From assembly GCF_002933775.1 (NCBI RefSeq), contig NZ_BEWV01000216.1, positions 36,044 through 100,043 of the forward strand: DNA of 64,000 nucleotides, in the 5' to 3' direction. Origin of the DNA: Prevotella sp. MGM1. Lineage in GTDB: Bacteria > Bacteroidota > Bacteroidia > Bacteroidales > Bacteroidaceae. The position numbers and the translations under genes are program-made. Positions 9,484 to 18,839 of this stretch are shown piece by piece. Below the pieces are notes generated by a model, which was given only the letters and a program-made list of their open reading frames with translations, made no database searches and was not told the origin of the DNA. The number at the start of each line of letters is the position of its first letter. Positions within the stretch are counted from its first letter, which is position 1.

Positions 9484-12231
9484 CTACTTCCAATATACCA
9501 TAAACCGTCCGTCAGGGGTTATTCCCGCCACGGATATTTTTAAGGCCGAGGTCTTGCCGTTGTTGAAAAGCCTCAACCTCAACCGCCCGTCGGCATCGGC
9601 ATGGGCATTGGGATTCCAGTAGAGCGTGCGGCGATAATCGGCAGGCTCAGCCGGACGCGTCACGCTGTAATCGGGATTATAGAAATCGGCCGGTTCGTTC
9701 AGACCGGGCAATATGATGTGCCGGTCACGGAATGCCGGCTGAACCGCGTCATCGGCAAAGGGCACCATCTCGACAGTAACGTCGGCATTATACCGGTCTT
9801 GCTCGATCGGAATGTCCTCATTGCGCGGCTCATAGTCGCTGTATATCCTCACTTCTCGCAGCCGCCGCAACCCGAGGTCGTCCAACAGCGCGTCCTCATT
9901 GCGGTTTGTCCATGTCTTTCCCGCATCTTCCATATCGGGAACATAGCTTCTGAAATAGGTATATCCGTCTATCCGCGAGTCGATGTTAAACCTGTTCCGC
10001 CTCCCCATGTTGCCGTAGAGGAAACGGGCCACCTGCACCGGGAACATACGCCTGTCGAACATCCCGTAGCTCAGGCCGTAGTCAGTGATGTTGTTGTACA
10101 GTTCGTATGCGTCGGTCACGCACGCCGGCTGTTCGAAGTCGATGCCACGCCTGCCACGCCGATGACCGCTCACGCTGACATTGCCGAGCATGTGCACGCC
10201 GCGCTCCATGGACAGCAGAGAGTCTCCCGACCCGTCAGGCATCGCCACGCCACCGTAATTCTCAGGAGCGTGTGTACGGTAATAGTCGTACTTGTCCGAA
10301 TATATAGGGTAAAAAAGATCTCGCTTCACATAGTAGTCCGGCATGGCGGTATCATCCATCATACCCTTGACTTTCCTCGATGTCATGCTCTGCCTCAGCG
10401 AGTCTTTCTCCTTATAGGCTTTCATCTTCAATATCGCCTCGCCGTAGTATGGCGGTATCTCAAAGAGATAACGTCCGCCGTCGTGCGTCAGTTGCGTGCC
10501 GCCGAGCACCTCGGTACCGAATATTATCTCGGCCTCCACCAGTACTTCTTTTTTCAAGTCGGGATGGTTCACCCCCAGATGCCCGTTCACCTGCGATATG
10601 TCGCCCAGTTCAAAATTCTCATTCTGCACGCCCACGGCGGTATCGGTGGCTATGCCCACATTAAACTGTCCGTACCTCCAATTCCTCGCCTCTCCGTTCT
10701 CCACGTCGTAAACAGCGAGAGACTTGTGCGCGCTACCTTCCACGGTGAGTGTTTTTTCAGGTGTATAACGCAACGGCCGGAACACCGTATCGGCATGTTC
10801 GCTCCACTTATACCGCCGCCAGCCCTGCACCATCATGAGAAGGTCGAGAGCCGCGTCGCGCTCGGGAGTGGCCTCGGCAAAATAATATGAAGGATCGGCC
10901 ACAAATCCGCGCAACTCGCTTCCAAGCAGGAGATCGGTCATTATGTTTCCGTTGTCGTACGTTGGCTCGTCGGTACCGGCGTCCCGCACGGACACGGACA
11001 TCGGCGCCCCGCCTGCCGTCCGGTCGCAAACAAGGTCGAGCGTGATTTCCTCATATTGTGAATATGTCGCTTTGATATTTCCATCCACAGCCACACGCAC
11101 TGTCTGCCCATCGGCCGGACGGACGAAGAAAAGACGGTCGGCGAGTATGCGGCCGCTCCCGTCGAACAGCGTCACGTCGTTCACACCGGCCGGCAGGCTG
11201 TCGGGCAGCGTCAGGGAGGCATGCCCCGAGGCACCAAGGGTAAAGGTGGTGAAATGGCGCAACACGCCTCGGCAAAGCACAGACAGCCCGTATTCGCCGG
11301 CAGGCATGCCGGAAGAGGAGATCTCGACACCGCGCCCCGACAGGCGGAGCGACACTCCGGCCGGCTCAGCGGCTGGCAGGGCAAACGAGTAGTCGCGTCC
11401 CTGCCACGAGAAAGACGCTCTGAGGCGACCGGCCGCAGGAGTGACGGAAAACACGCCGCGCCCCATGTATGTGGTGGAAATCTCCGTCGGGCTGATTCCA
11501 TCGCCAGTCAGTTTACCCTTTATGTCGACAGCGGCTCCCTGCTCGTCTGTAAGTTCGAAAGCCACACGACAGGGCACGCCGACAGTCATAGTGCCGCCCT
11601 CAGGAAAAAACACGGCTTTCAATGCCGGCTTCGATGCTGATGATATACGTTGTTTATGACGACTGTACATCCGCTTGAAAGCATAGTCGCCGGCCGAGTC
11701 GGGACGCTCGTATACGGGAAACACACGGGAGTAAAGCCCCTCCCAATGACGGAAATAGTCGGCCGCCATCCTGTTGTTATAGAAATAGTGTGCGTCGTCT
11801 TTCGTGTATCTGTGCTCCGTCACATTGAAATTGAGCATCCACCGGGTGTATGCCCTGAGTTCGTAATATCCGGAATATAGCGAGTCTTTAATAGCGAAAT
11901 TACCGCAGGTAAATCCGTCGGGGCTGACGATGACGCTCTGACGCTCGGCCACAATACCGTCGGGCGTGAGCAGTTCAACATAAAGTATGCGGCTCATGTC
12001 AGTGGGGCGGAGATCTCCCGCGCCCACCACATACGCCTTATACCAAAGCGTGTCGCCTATGAAATAGCACATATTGTCGGTATGCACGTACACTTTTTCC
12101 TGCAATCGGCTCACCGACGACCGCTCCAACGCCCTGCGTATGGCATCGAGCTTTTCCGACGCCGACAACCGCACTGGCCAAAGCATGGCAAGCAGCGGCA
12201 CGGCAATGACAGCCATATAACGAGTCATCAT
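9484..12231 (-). CDS. MG2-type (alpha-2-macroglobulin-like) envelope protein
   Basis: A 915-residue exported protein. The ATG at 12231 (or the adjacent one at 12228) is preferred over an upstream TTG at 12243; it gives a signal peptide ending near LSASEK. The N-terminal part (QEKVYVHTDN..YFIGDTLWYKAYV) is the MG2-like domain start of a common Bacteroidales family. A carboxypeptidase-regulatory-like segment follows near residue 550 (GGRYLFEIPPYYGEAILKMKAY). The end (DYRRTLYWNPNAHAD...GRLRLRLFNNG...GITPDGRFMVYW) is the family's conserved C-terminal block. Proteins of this family sit in the periplasm or at the outer membrane; their substrate is unknown and some carry TonB-plug-like parts. There is no thioester motif. 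The gene stands alone between the lyase and a long spacer. Confidence 0.72.
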   Translation of the reverse strand: MMTRYMAVIAVPLLAMLWPVRLSASEKLDAIRRALERSSVSRLQEKVYVHTDNMCYFIGDTLWYKAYVVGAGDLRPTDMSRILYVELLTPDGIVAERQSVIVSPDGFTCGNFAIKDSLYSGYYELRAYTRWMLNFNVTEHRYTKDDAHYFYNNRMAADYFRHWEGLYSRVFPVYERPDSAGDYAFKRMYSRHKQRISSASKPALKAVFFPEGGTMTVGVPCRVAFELTDEQGAAVDIKGKLTGDGISPTEISTTYMGRGVFSVTPAAGRLRASFSWQGRDYSFALPAAEPAGVSLRLSGRGVEISSSGMPAGEYGLSVLCRGVLRHFTTFTLGASGHASLTLPDSLPAGVNDVTLFDGSGRILADRLFFVRPADGQTVRVAVDGNIKATYSQYEEITLDLVCDRTAGGAPMSVSVRDAGTDEPTYDNGNIMTDLLLGSELRGFVADPSYYFAEATPERDAALDLLMMVQGWRRYKWSEHADTVFRPLRYTPEKTLTVEGSAHKSLAVYDVENGEARNWRYGQFNVGIATDTAVGVQNENFELGDISQVNGHLGVNHPDLKKEVLVEAEIIFGTEVLGGTQLTHDGGRYLFEIPPYYGEAILKMKAYKEKDSLRQSMTSRKVKGMMDDTAMPDYYVKRDLFYPIYSDKYDYYRTHAPENYGGVAMPDGSGDSLLSMERGVHMLGNVSVSGHRRGRRGIDFEQPACVTDAYELYNNITDYGLSYGMFDRRMFPVQVARFLYGNMGRRNRFNIDSRIDGYTYFRSYVPDMEDAGKTWTNRNEDALLDDLGLRRLREVRIYSDYEPRNEDIPIEQDRYNADVTVEMVPFADDAVQPAFRDRHIILPGLNEPADFYNPDYSVTRPAEPADYRRTLYWNPNAHADADGRLRLRLFNNGKTSALKISVAGITPDGRFMVYWK

Positions 12232-13065
12232 ATATGTAAACAATACGGTTTAACAACCACAAATATAGGGATTATATATATAATAATGTGTAAAAAGGTG
12301 TTTTTTATACCCGTGGTTAATCTTTTTTAAGCATTGGCGGCTATCTGTTAAATATAATCAATAATGTTTACAAAAGTGTCTGTAAAAACCTGCCCTTTTG
12401 AAAATAAAAAGCCGAAGGCCGAAAATAAGCGTATTATGAGCGGTTTTTACGTAATCTCCAATGTATCAACCCAATACGCCCGCCACAATAATTTCCCTTA
12501 CCAAATCCACATCGCCTACCCGACAGATTTTTTCCGTTTAGCGTCCCGTTGCCTCGCGTTTAGACGCTAAACGGAGGCTAACGAGTATCTAAACGCAACG
12601 CGATTAGCAACCAAACGGACTCCGACAAGCGTCCCGACGCAAGAAAAAGACAAGATTATCGACTGACAAAAACCACTATATCGCATTTCATATCGCGACA
12701 TGTATCGCATACGAAATTCTATTTCAACAAAAAAGAATGTGTTAAATACGTGACATTATGTTTACAGGGAAAAACTTTTGTTATTCTTAGGATTATGAAC
12801 AGTTTAATATAACGGTATGAAGAATTAGCATTTAACGGAGTATTTGAGGGACAGAGGTAACGAATTGGCGGCCGTGCGATTTTCAACGATTTGCGGTACT
12901 ATGCTGTCAAATAACTCTTTCTTATGCAAAAGTATAACAATCCTCGGAAAAGACAATATCTGCTATCGGATTTTTATTTCCCATCTTTGTAAATTATTCA
13001 TCTGGAAAGAGATAATCTCGTGAATTATAGCTACCTTTACGGCTGAAAACCAAAGCATAGCCCCA
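12232..13065. other. Long spacer with repeat copy A, no intact gene seen
   Basis: About 830 bp between the MG2-type gene and the KilA-N remnant. It contains hairpin repeat copy A (12533-12596) and a Bacteroidota-like promoter sequence (CATCTTTG near 12983) ahead of the KilA-N remnant. Short open frames here lack ribosome-binding context or recognisable products and were not called. Confidence 0.5.
12533..12596. repeat. Modular hairpin repeat, copy A
   Basis: A 13-bp perfect inverted repeat (12533-12545 with 12563-12575, TCCGTTTAGCGTC and its complement) overlaps a second 9-bp inverted repeat (12556-12564 with 12588-12596, GCGTTTAGA). The two stems share bases and cannot form together. The block GCGTCCCGTTGC (12541-12552) is shared exactly with copy B at 34668-34679, and GCGTTTAG is shared with copy C. 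Confidence 0.65.
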
Positions 13066-13477
13066 ATGGCAAAGATTACTGTTCAAAATACCCGAATAAC
13101 AGCTCTACAATGGGAAGAACAGGATTATATCTCTCTTACAGATATGACTTCTGCCAAAGATGGAGACAGTCGGTCTGCAGATATAATCAAGAACCGGATA
13201 AGAAATCGCCATACCATCGAATTTCCCGGGACTTGGGAAGTGATTCGCAATCCGGATTTTAAAGTGGCCGGATTTGACCACTTTAGAAAAAGTGCGGGTT
13301 TGCCTTCTTTTGTACTTAGTGCTTCAGAATGGATTGAACGCACAAATGCGATAGATAGGGCTTGTTGTGAGAAAAGGGCGATATGGCGAAACGTATGCTC
13401 ATAAAGACATAGCTTTTGAGTTTGGCTCTGCAATAAACGGCACTTTCTTCACCGGCTGCCGGCAGGATATCCACTAA
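13066..13477 (+). pseudogene. KilA-N domain gene, frameshifted and truncated
   Basis: The first frame (from ATG 13066) encodes a typical KilA-N N-terminal domain: ITVQNTRITALQWEEQDYISLTDM, then NTIEF-like HTIEFPGTWEVIRNPDF, and SFVLSASEWIERTNAI. Around 13370-13380 the frame breaks. The expected continuation RYGETYAHKDIAFEFGSAI is in another frame from 13379 and ends at a stop at 13475-13477. The offset fits one extra base in the AGGGCGATATGG stretch or an equivalent indel. Even after repair the protein would stop about 137 residues in, far shorter than typical KilA-N proteins of roughly 250 residues. KilA-N domains bind DNA and are common in phage and mobile loci, so this is probably the remnant of a former mobile or accessory gene. 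A sequencing error could explain the frameshift but not the missing C-terminus. Confidence 0.75.
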
Positions 13478-13508
13478 ATAACATAAAACAATTAAATACC
13501 AACTGACA

Positions 13509-15509
13509 ATGAAAAGACTGATAAGACAGTGGGGCATGGCGCTCGCGGCGGCAATGTCTCCACTTCTGCTCCCGGCGCAAAACCTGCAAAAGGGAGACTA
13601 CGGCTATCTGTACTGCCACATGAGCGGACGCGGAGAGTGGACGGCATACGCCCTGAGCCGCGACGGCCTGCACTTCCACGACCTGATAAACGGCGACCCG
13701 GTGTTCCCGCCGTCAGAGCACGCACGCATAGAGGGCGGCACACGCGACGCCTACATCTGCCGCAAGCACGACGGCACAGGCTATCTGATGGTGACGACAG
13801 ACATGTGCGTGGCCAAGAGCAAGAAGTGGGACAACTACGGAATAGACCTGCTGACGAGCGATGACATGATTAACTGGAAGTCGGTGACTTTCGACTTCCG
13901 CAAAGGCCCGGGCATATTCAGCGACCCCGACTCACCGGACGTGTACAAGGACTGGAGCACGGTAAACCGTGTGTGGGCTCCGCAAATATTCTGGGACCCT
14001 ACGTATGAGTGGGGCGACGGGCGACGGGGCGGATACTTCATTTACTACTCGTTGTGGAACAGGGCCGAGGAGAAATATGACCGTATGTACTACTCTTACG
14101 CCGACGAGAGTTTCACCACGCTGACAAAGCCGAGACTGATGTTCGACTGGGGATATGCCACGATAGACGCCGACATAAACTATCTTGAAGCCGACGGGCT
14201 GTTCCACATGATGATAAAGAAAGAGGGCGGACAGCCCGGACTGTTCACCGCCACGGCAAAAGCGCTCACCGGACCGTGGAGCGAGCCTGTGGCCGACGAC
14301 TACATAGACTTCGAGGGCAAGAAAAAATGCGAGGGTGTGTCGGCGTTCCAGCTCGCCGGCGACTCGACATGGCGCATCGGGTACATCGAATATTCGTCTA
14401 ACCCGAAACGCTACCGCATCTGCAAGGCCGACAAATACATGCGCAATTTCAGCAATCCGCAGGACATAGAGGGTGTGAACGGCCCGCAGCACGGATCGTT
14501 CATGAGACTGACGAAAGATGAATACGACCGGTTGCAGGACTGGTCGGACGGGCTGCAAAGCAAGCACGTGGCACCGAATGTGGAAAATCCGGTGATACCG
14601 GGGCTGTTTGCCGATCCCGAGATAATGTATAGCGAGAAGACAGGCAAGTACTATCTGTACCCCACGACGGACGGTAAGGAGGGCTGGCAAAACCACGATG
14701 CGAAGGCATACTCGTCGGACGACTTGAAGAACTGGACGGACGAGGGCGTAATCTTCGACCTCGAAAAGGACTGCGCATGGGCAAACAAATGCCTCTGGGC
14801 GCCGTGCATCATAGAACACAAGAAAGGAAAGAGGAAGTTTAAGTATTACTATTACTTCACGGCAGAGGGCAAGATAGGCGTGGCGGAGGCCGACAATCCT
14901 ACCGGGCCGTTCCGCGACGCGCTGGGCAAGCCGCTGCTCGACAGCAGGCCCGAGGGCATGAAGGGCGGACAGGTGATAGACCCCGACGTGTTTCAAGACC
15001 CTAAGACGGGAAGGTATTACCTCTATTGGGGCAACGGTTTTCTCGCCGTATCGGAACTGGGCAAGGACATGAAGAGCATCGTGTCTACCAAGGTCCTGAT
15101 AGACCGCAAGGACAAAGCGAGATACAACTACAACGAGGGTACATACGTGTTTGAGCGCAACGGGCTGTACTACTTCATGTGGTCGGAGAACGACACACGC
15201 AGTGCCAACTACCGCGTACGCTATCTTATCAGCGACTCTCCCACCGAGTTCACACGCGGCGGCAAGCCGGCACGGCAGGAACGCACAGTGGTACTGAGCC
15301 AAAACCCGGCAAAAGGCATTTTCGGCACAGGGCATCATTCCATACTGCGACTGCCAGACTCGGACGACTGGCGGATAGTATATCACCGGTTCGCACGTCC
15401 GGAGGCCATAAAATTGGGATGGTCGGCCGGTTACAACCGTGAAGTGTGCATAGACAAAATGGAGTTTAACGCCGACGGCACCATAAAAGCGATAGATACG
15501 ACACTGTGA
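13509..15509 (+). CDS. Two-module GH43-type glycoside hydrolase
   Basis: A 666-residue secreted enzyme with signal peptide (MKRLIRQWGMALAAAMSPLLLPAQ). It contains two consecutive five-bladed-propeller modules of the GH43 type, about residues 25-345 and 355-666. The second module has a complete GH43 catalytic set: Asp369 in GLFADPE (base), Asp491 in the VIDPDVF motif (pKa modulator) and Glu543 in NEGTYVFERNG (acid). The first module has related blade motifs (GGTRDAYI, VWAPQIFWDP, IDADINYLE, KKEGGQPG) but is more divergent. GH43 enzymes mostly remove arabinose, xylose or galactose, so with PL11 and GH2 neighbours, trimming of pectic arabinan or galactan side chains is the likely role; the exact sugar is not determinable here. 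Followed 45 bp later by a strong bidirectional terminator. Confidence 0.85.
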   Translation: MKRLIRQWGMALAAAMSPLLLPAQNLQKGDYGYLYCHMSGRGEWTAYALSRDGLHFHDLINGDPVFPPSEHARIEGGTRDAYICRKHDGTGYLMVTTDMCVAKSKKWDNYGIDLLTSDDMINWKSVTFDFRKGPGIFSDPDSPDVYKDWSTVNRVWAPQIFWDPTYEWGDGRRGGYFIYYSLWNRAEEKYDRMYYSYADESFTTLTKPRLMFDWGYATIDADINYLEADGLFHMMIKKEGGQPGLFTATAKALTGPWSEPVADDYIDFEGKKKCEGVSAFQLAGDSTWRIGYIEYSSNPKRYRICKADKYMRNFSNPQDIEGVNGPQHGSFMRLTKDEYDRLQDWSDGLQSKHVAPNVENPVIPGLFADPEIMYSEKTGKYYLYPTTDGKEGWQNHDAKAYSSDDLKNWTDEGVIFDLEKDCAWANKCLWAPCIIEHKKGKRKFKYYYYFTAEGKIGVAEADNPTGPFRDALGKPLLDSRPEGMKGGQVIDPDVFQDPKTGRYYLYWGNGFLAVSELGKDMKSIVSTKVLIDRKDKARYNYNEGTYVFERNGLYYFMWSENDTRSANYRVRYLISDSPTEFTRGGKPARQERTVVLSQNPAKGIFGTGHHSILRLPDSDDWRIVYHRFARPEAIKLGWSAGYNREVCIDKMEFNADGTIKAIDTTL

Positions 15510-15554
15510 TATAAGCCTCGCTTGTATAAGCAAAGTGTCATTTAGGACATAAAC

Positions 15555-15598
15555 AAAAAACTACGCGCCGCCATACGTATGGCGGCGCGTAGTTTTTT
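15555..15598. terminator. Bidirectional terminator between GH43 and GH2 genes
   Basis: A 44-bp perfect palindrome: the arm at 15555-15576 (AAAAAACTACGCGCCGCCATAC is 22 nt; key core CTACGCGCCGCC) is matched by 15577-15598 with no spacer. GC-rich core with A-tract on one side and T-tract on the other, so it can terminate both converging transcripts. Confidence 0.9.
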
Positions 15599-15629
15599 TA
15601 TATCCGTTTATAACATATCAAACCGCTTA

Positions 15630-18600
15630 TCAGAGGTTTTTAAGAAACTCTATCTCGATTATCTTCAAGGCGTTGTTGCCGCGTTGCTTCTTCTCATTGT
15701 TCTTGCTGTCAAGTTCCTGCACCGCCCCGAAAGCGTCTTTCGTGGTGCTCGAACCAAGCGAGCGGATTGTGTATACATTCGATACGGGAGCGTCTTTGAG
15801 CGGTATGTGGATGTAGCTGAGCGACTTTGGCGTCCAGCCCTCCCACACCTTGACATCGCCTGCGTAAACCGCTATCGGGTAAGTCGTGGCCCGGAATCCT
15901 TTCATCTTGATGCAGATATCGTCTATCCGTGTGTTCTCGGCAAGCGTATAGGTAATCCATGCCTCGTCGAGCTTGTTGCCGCTATCCCACGAAGTGTTCT
16001 CAAACGTATCGTAGCTGAGGCGCGGGTCGTTTCCGCTTCCGGCACGGGCCGACTCTATCGCCACACCACGGCGCCACTGACGGAACGACGGTGCAGACGG
16101 TGTCTCGCCGCGGTCGAGCACACATTTGAGTCCGTCTGACGGCATATAGGTGGCAAGTCCGCCCTCGACGGCAACGGGATGAGTGGTGAAAGTGATCTTG
16201 GCATCGGCCATTCCCTCGGCTTTGGCCGTCAGCGTGACGTTGCCGGCTTTGGTAAGAGAGCGCAGCATCACACGGTTTACACCGCACTCTACGGGCAATG
16301 TGTCGCAGAACACATGATTGTCCTTGCCTTTCGCCACACCGCCCCGCCACTCGGCAGGACCGCTCAGGCTGAATTTCACGAGGCGGTTATCGAGCGGACA
16401 GCGGCGTCCCTGCCTGTCGACAATCTCCACCTGAACAAGAGCGAGGTCGTGGCCGTCGGCTTTCCATCCCGTAGGATTTTCAATGGCGGTGAGCTTTATA
16501 CTCGCCGGTTCGCCCGCCGTCTCGAGCGAGCATACCGACTCTGTATGTCCGTTCCTGTCCATCGCGGTGGCCGTCAGCTTACCGTCTGTATACTTCACGT
16601 TCTTGAAAATATGCAGGAAGCGGTACTTGTGCTCGTCGGCGGTGATAGTACAGCCACCCTGCGAGAGCGTGACACTGTCGCTCGTAGACACCACATAGAC
16701 AGTAGGTACCACCTCACCCTGCGTGTAATTCCAGTGTCCGACGATGTGTGTTCTCGGTTTCAGGTCGTCTACCCAACCGTCCCACATCACCTGATGGGCG
16801 TAAAACGCATCCTTGGGAACGCGCATAGGGTCTACAACTCCGCTCACACGGTAGTTATCGGCAGAGCGTCCGTGGGTCTGTGTATCGCTGAACACAATCT
16901 TCACACCGCCCGAATTGACTTTAGTTCCACTACCGGGACGCTCCAACCAGTATTCATACCAGCGGTTGACAAGCTCACGGGCAAACTCATCCTGATTATG
17001 ATTATACGCGTCTGCGGGTGCGTTGCGGTACAGAGGGCCGTCGCCTTCCTTGTGATACGGGTAGCTCCAAGAGTTCCAATACCAGCGCAAGGCTTCGTCA
17101 CGGCAATATTCCATCATCCACATCGGCTTGGTGTCGCTCTTGTTCACATAAAGCATCTCGCCGCCATACTCGGCCTCCGGCCGGTCAAGCATCTCACGGC
17201 TGCCTATCGCACGGCCTCCGTTGGGGTCATACTTGTCTCGTATCGCCTTCATGGCTACCATGTGCCCGGCGGATATGCGCTGGTTTCCGCACTCATAGAA
17301 TATGATACTCGGATTGTTGCGGTTGTATATTATGGCATCGCGCATAAGCTCTTCGCGCTGTTCCCAGCGACGGCCGTCGACATCTTTCTCGGCATCGCCG
17401 GCCGGCATGGCCTGTATCAGGCCAACACGGTCGCACGACTCGACATCCTGTTTCCACGGGGTGACGTGCATCCAGCGCACCACATTGCCGCCGCTCTTGA
17501 CCATGAGATCGTTAGAGTAGTCGCTGAGCCATGCAGGAACAGACATTCCCACGCCCGGCCATTCGTTGCTTGTGCGCTGCGCATAGCCATGCACCATCAT
17601 CACACGGTCGTTCAAATAGAACATTCCGTTCTTGAACTCGGTCTTGCGGAAGCCCGTAACGGTAGTCACCTCATCGGTGACGAGAGGAGAAGAGGAGGCC
17701 CTTCCCGTGTATCGAGGATCGGAGGCTGAGGATTGAGACTTGCCGGCAATCTGTCTTCCCGAACCTTTCACGCCGCCATTCTCCATCCTCAATCCCCCAT
17801 CCTCAATACCTGGATAAACCCAATTATCCACCAAACAAGTCTTTACCTTATATAAATATCCGTATCCCCAACTCCAAAAATGCAGGCCGTAAGCACGGGA
17901 TTGCGCTTTAAGCACGGCGGTACCATGTGCCGGAATAACCACAGGCTCACTGCTGAAACCACACACCTCACGGCCATCCATCTCGGTAAGAGAAACCTGC
18001 AAACGCCTGGTTACAGGCGCATCGGTCTCATTGCGCACCTCGCTCTCTACGAAAACAGTGGCCTGACGTCCCTGAATATCATGGTCTTTGGCATATACAT
18101 ATATACCGGTTGTCTTCAAATTACTGTAAAGCGGCAGCGTCTGATACACATTATCGGTGATGTGGAGCTTCACGTTCTTGGGCAATCCGCCGTAATTTGA
18201 GTTGAAATTATTGTTGTTCCATTGGAAACCCGACTTCGTGGCACGCTCATGATAGTGCCAATCGTTGTCCGTACGCACCTCTATCAGATTCCTGCCTCTC
18301 TTGACATACGGCGTGAGGTCGAAGCCGAAGGCCATCACCCCATTTTCGTGCAGACCCACATTCTTACCGTTCACAAACACCTCGGCGGCCTGGCGGGCTC
18401 CCTCGAACTCGATAAACACACGACGTCCCTCGGCATTTTTCGGCAGAACAAATGTCTTGCGATACCATATAACGGAATCGCTCATCTTGTTGATATACAC
18501 TTTATATGCCTCATTCTCATTCCAGGCATGCGGCAGAGTCACGGTCTTCTTCTGCTTTTCAATTCTCCATTCGGAATTGAAATTGTAAGTTTCGCGTGCA

Positions 18601-18662
18601 TTGGCACCAATGGCAACGGCCATGAGCGCAACAGTCAGTAGATGTTTAAAAGTTATTCCCAT
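15630..18662 (-). CDS. GH2 glycoside hydrolase with in-frame insertion
   Basis: A 1010-residue secreted enzyme (signal peptide through GANA near residue 22). The N-terminal jelly-roll/sugar-binding domain (LPHAWNENEAYK, WYRKTFVLP, FVNGKNVG), an immunoglobulin-like domain and a TIM-barrel (about residues 330-620) follow the GH2 plan; the C-terminus adds Ig-like and a galactose-binding-like domain. The catalytic strand reads PSIIFYECGNQ with Glu457 and Gln461. In classical GH2 enzymes the acid/base is the Glu of the GNE motif, here Gln, so either Glu457 serves or the enzyme is atypical. Glu518 in KPMWMMEYC is the probable nucleophile. Residues about 285-318 are a Gly/Ser-rich insert encoded by an inverted-repeat sequence (17709-17809). 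Likely a beta-galactosidase-type enzyme acting on pectic galactan; activity unproven. Confidence 0.83.
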   Translation of the reverse strand: MGITFKHLLTVALMAVAIGANARETYNFNSEWRIEKQKKTVTLPHAWNENEAYKVYINKMSDSVIWYRKTFVLPKNAEGRRVFIEFEGARQAAEVFVNGKNVGLHENGVMAFGFDLTPYVKRGRNLIEVRTDNDWHYHERATKSGFQWNNNNFNSNYGGLPKNVKLHITDNVYQTLPLYSNLKTTGIYVYAKDHDIQGRQATVFVESEVRNETDAPVTRRLQVSLTEMDGREVCGFSSEPVVIPAHGTAVLKAQSRAYGLHFWSWGYGYLYKVKTCLVDNWVYPGIEDGGLRMENGGVKGSGRQIAGKSQSSASDPRYTGRASSSPLVTDEVTTVTGFRKTEFKNGMFYLNDRVMMVHGYAQRTSNEWPGVGMSVPAWLSDYSNDLMVKSGGNVVRWMHVTPWKQDVESCDRVGLIQAMPAGDAEKDVDGRRWEQREELMRDAIIYNRNNPSIIFYECGNQRISAGHMVAMKAIRDKYDPNGGRAIGSREMLDRPEAEYGGEMLYVNKSDTKPMWMMEYCRDEALRWYWNSWSYPYHKEGDGPLYRNAPADAYNHNQDEFARELVNRWYEYWLERPGSGTKVNSGGVKIVFSDTQTHGRSADNYRVSGVVDPMRVPKDAFYAHQVMWDGWVDDLKPRTHIVGHWNYTQGEVVPTVYVVSTSDSVTLSQGGCTITADEHKYRFLHIFKNVKYTDGKLTATAMDRNGHTESVCSLETAGEPASIKLTAIENPTGWKADGHDLALVQVEIVDRQGRRCPLDNRLVKFSLSGPAEWRGGVAKGKDNHVFCDTLPVECGVNRVMLRSLTKAGNVTLTAKAEGMADAKITFTTHPVAVEGGLATYMPSDGLKCVLDRGETPSAPSFRQWRRGVAIESARAGSGNDPRLSYDTFENTSWDSGNKLDEAWITYTLAENTRIDDICIKMKGFRATTYPIAVYAGDVKVWEGWTPKSLSYIHIPLKDAPVSNVYTIRSLGSSTTKDAFGAVQELDSKNNEKKQRGNNALKIIEIEFLKNL
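17709..17809. repeat. Inverted-repeat insertion inside the GH2 gene
   Basis: Arms 17709-17737 and 17781-17809 are inverted copies matching at 23 of 29 positions. Each arm is made of GAGGAT/ATTGAGG units, a composition unlike the surrounding coding sequence and resembling low-complexity intergenic repeats of Bacteroidota. It encodes a Gly/Ser/Arg-rich loop between the Ig-like domain and the catalytic barrel, in frame. Confidence 0.65.
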
Positions 18663-18681
18663 ATTTCTTGATTTTCAAACG

Positions 18682-18689
18682 CAAAATTA
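18682..18689 (-). promoter_or_regulatory. Putative -7 box of the GH2 gene
   Basis: Minus-strand TAATTTTG followed by CG, 20 bp upstream of the ATG at 18662. The short distance gives a minimal leader. Confidence 0.45.
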
Positions 18690-18839
18690 CGACTTTGCAA
18701 ATCAAGGAATATGGGAATATCGTACAAAAACTGTGACTATCGTACAAAATTACGGTCAACGGCTCGTAAAAACGCCATATATCGCTACAATGACGGAAAC
18801 TCACTGCCGACGACACGATGAACAGTCGTAAGCCACGAA

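Noticed and set aside
12364..12570. A 68-codon frame in the spacer before the KilA-N remnant
   Set aside because: It ends inside repeat copy A and shows no family, no signal peptide and no promoter.
13932..15533. A 533-codon open frame on the strand opposite the GH43 gene
   Set aside because: It runs antisense through the recognised GH43 catalytic motifs, has no domain similarity I can see and reflects the high GC third positions of the real gene.
16179..17729. A 516-codon open frame opposite the GH2 gene
   Set aside because: It is a mirror frame of the GH2 coding sequence with no recognisable product or start context.
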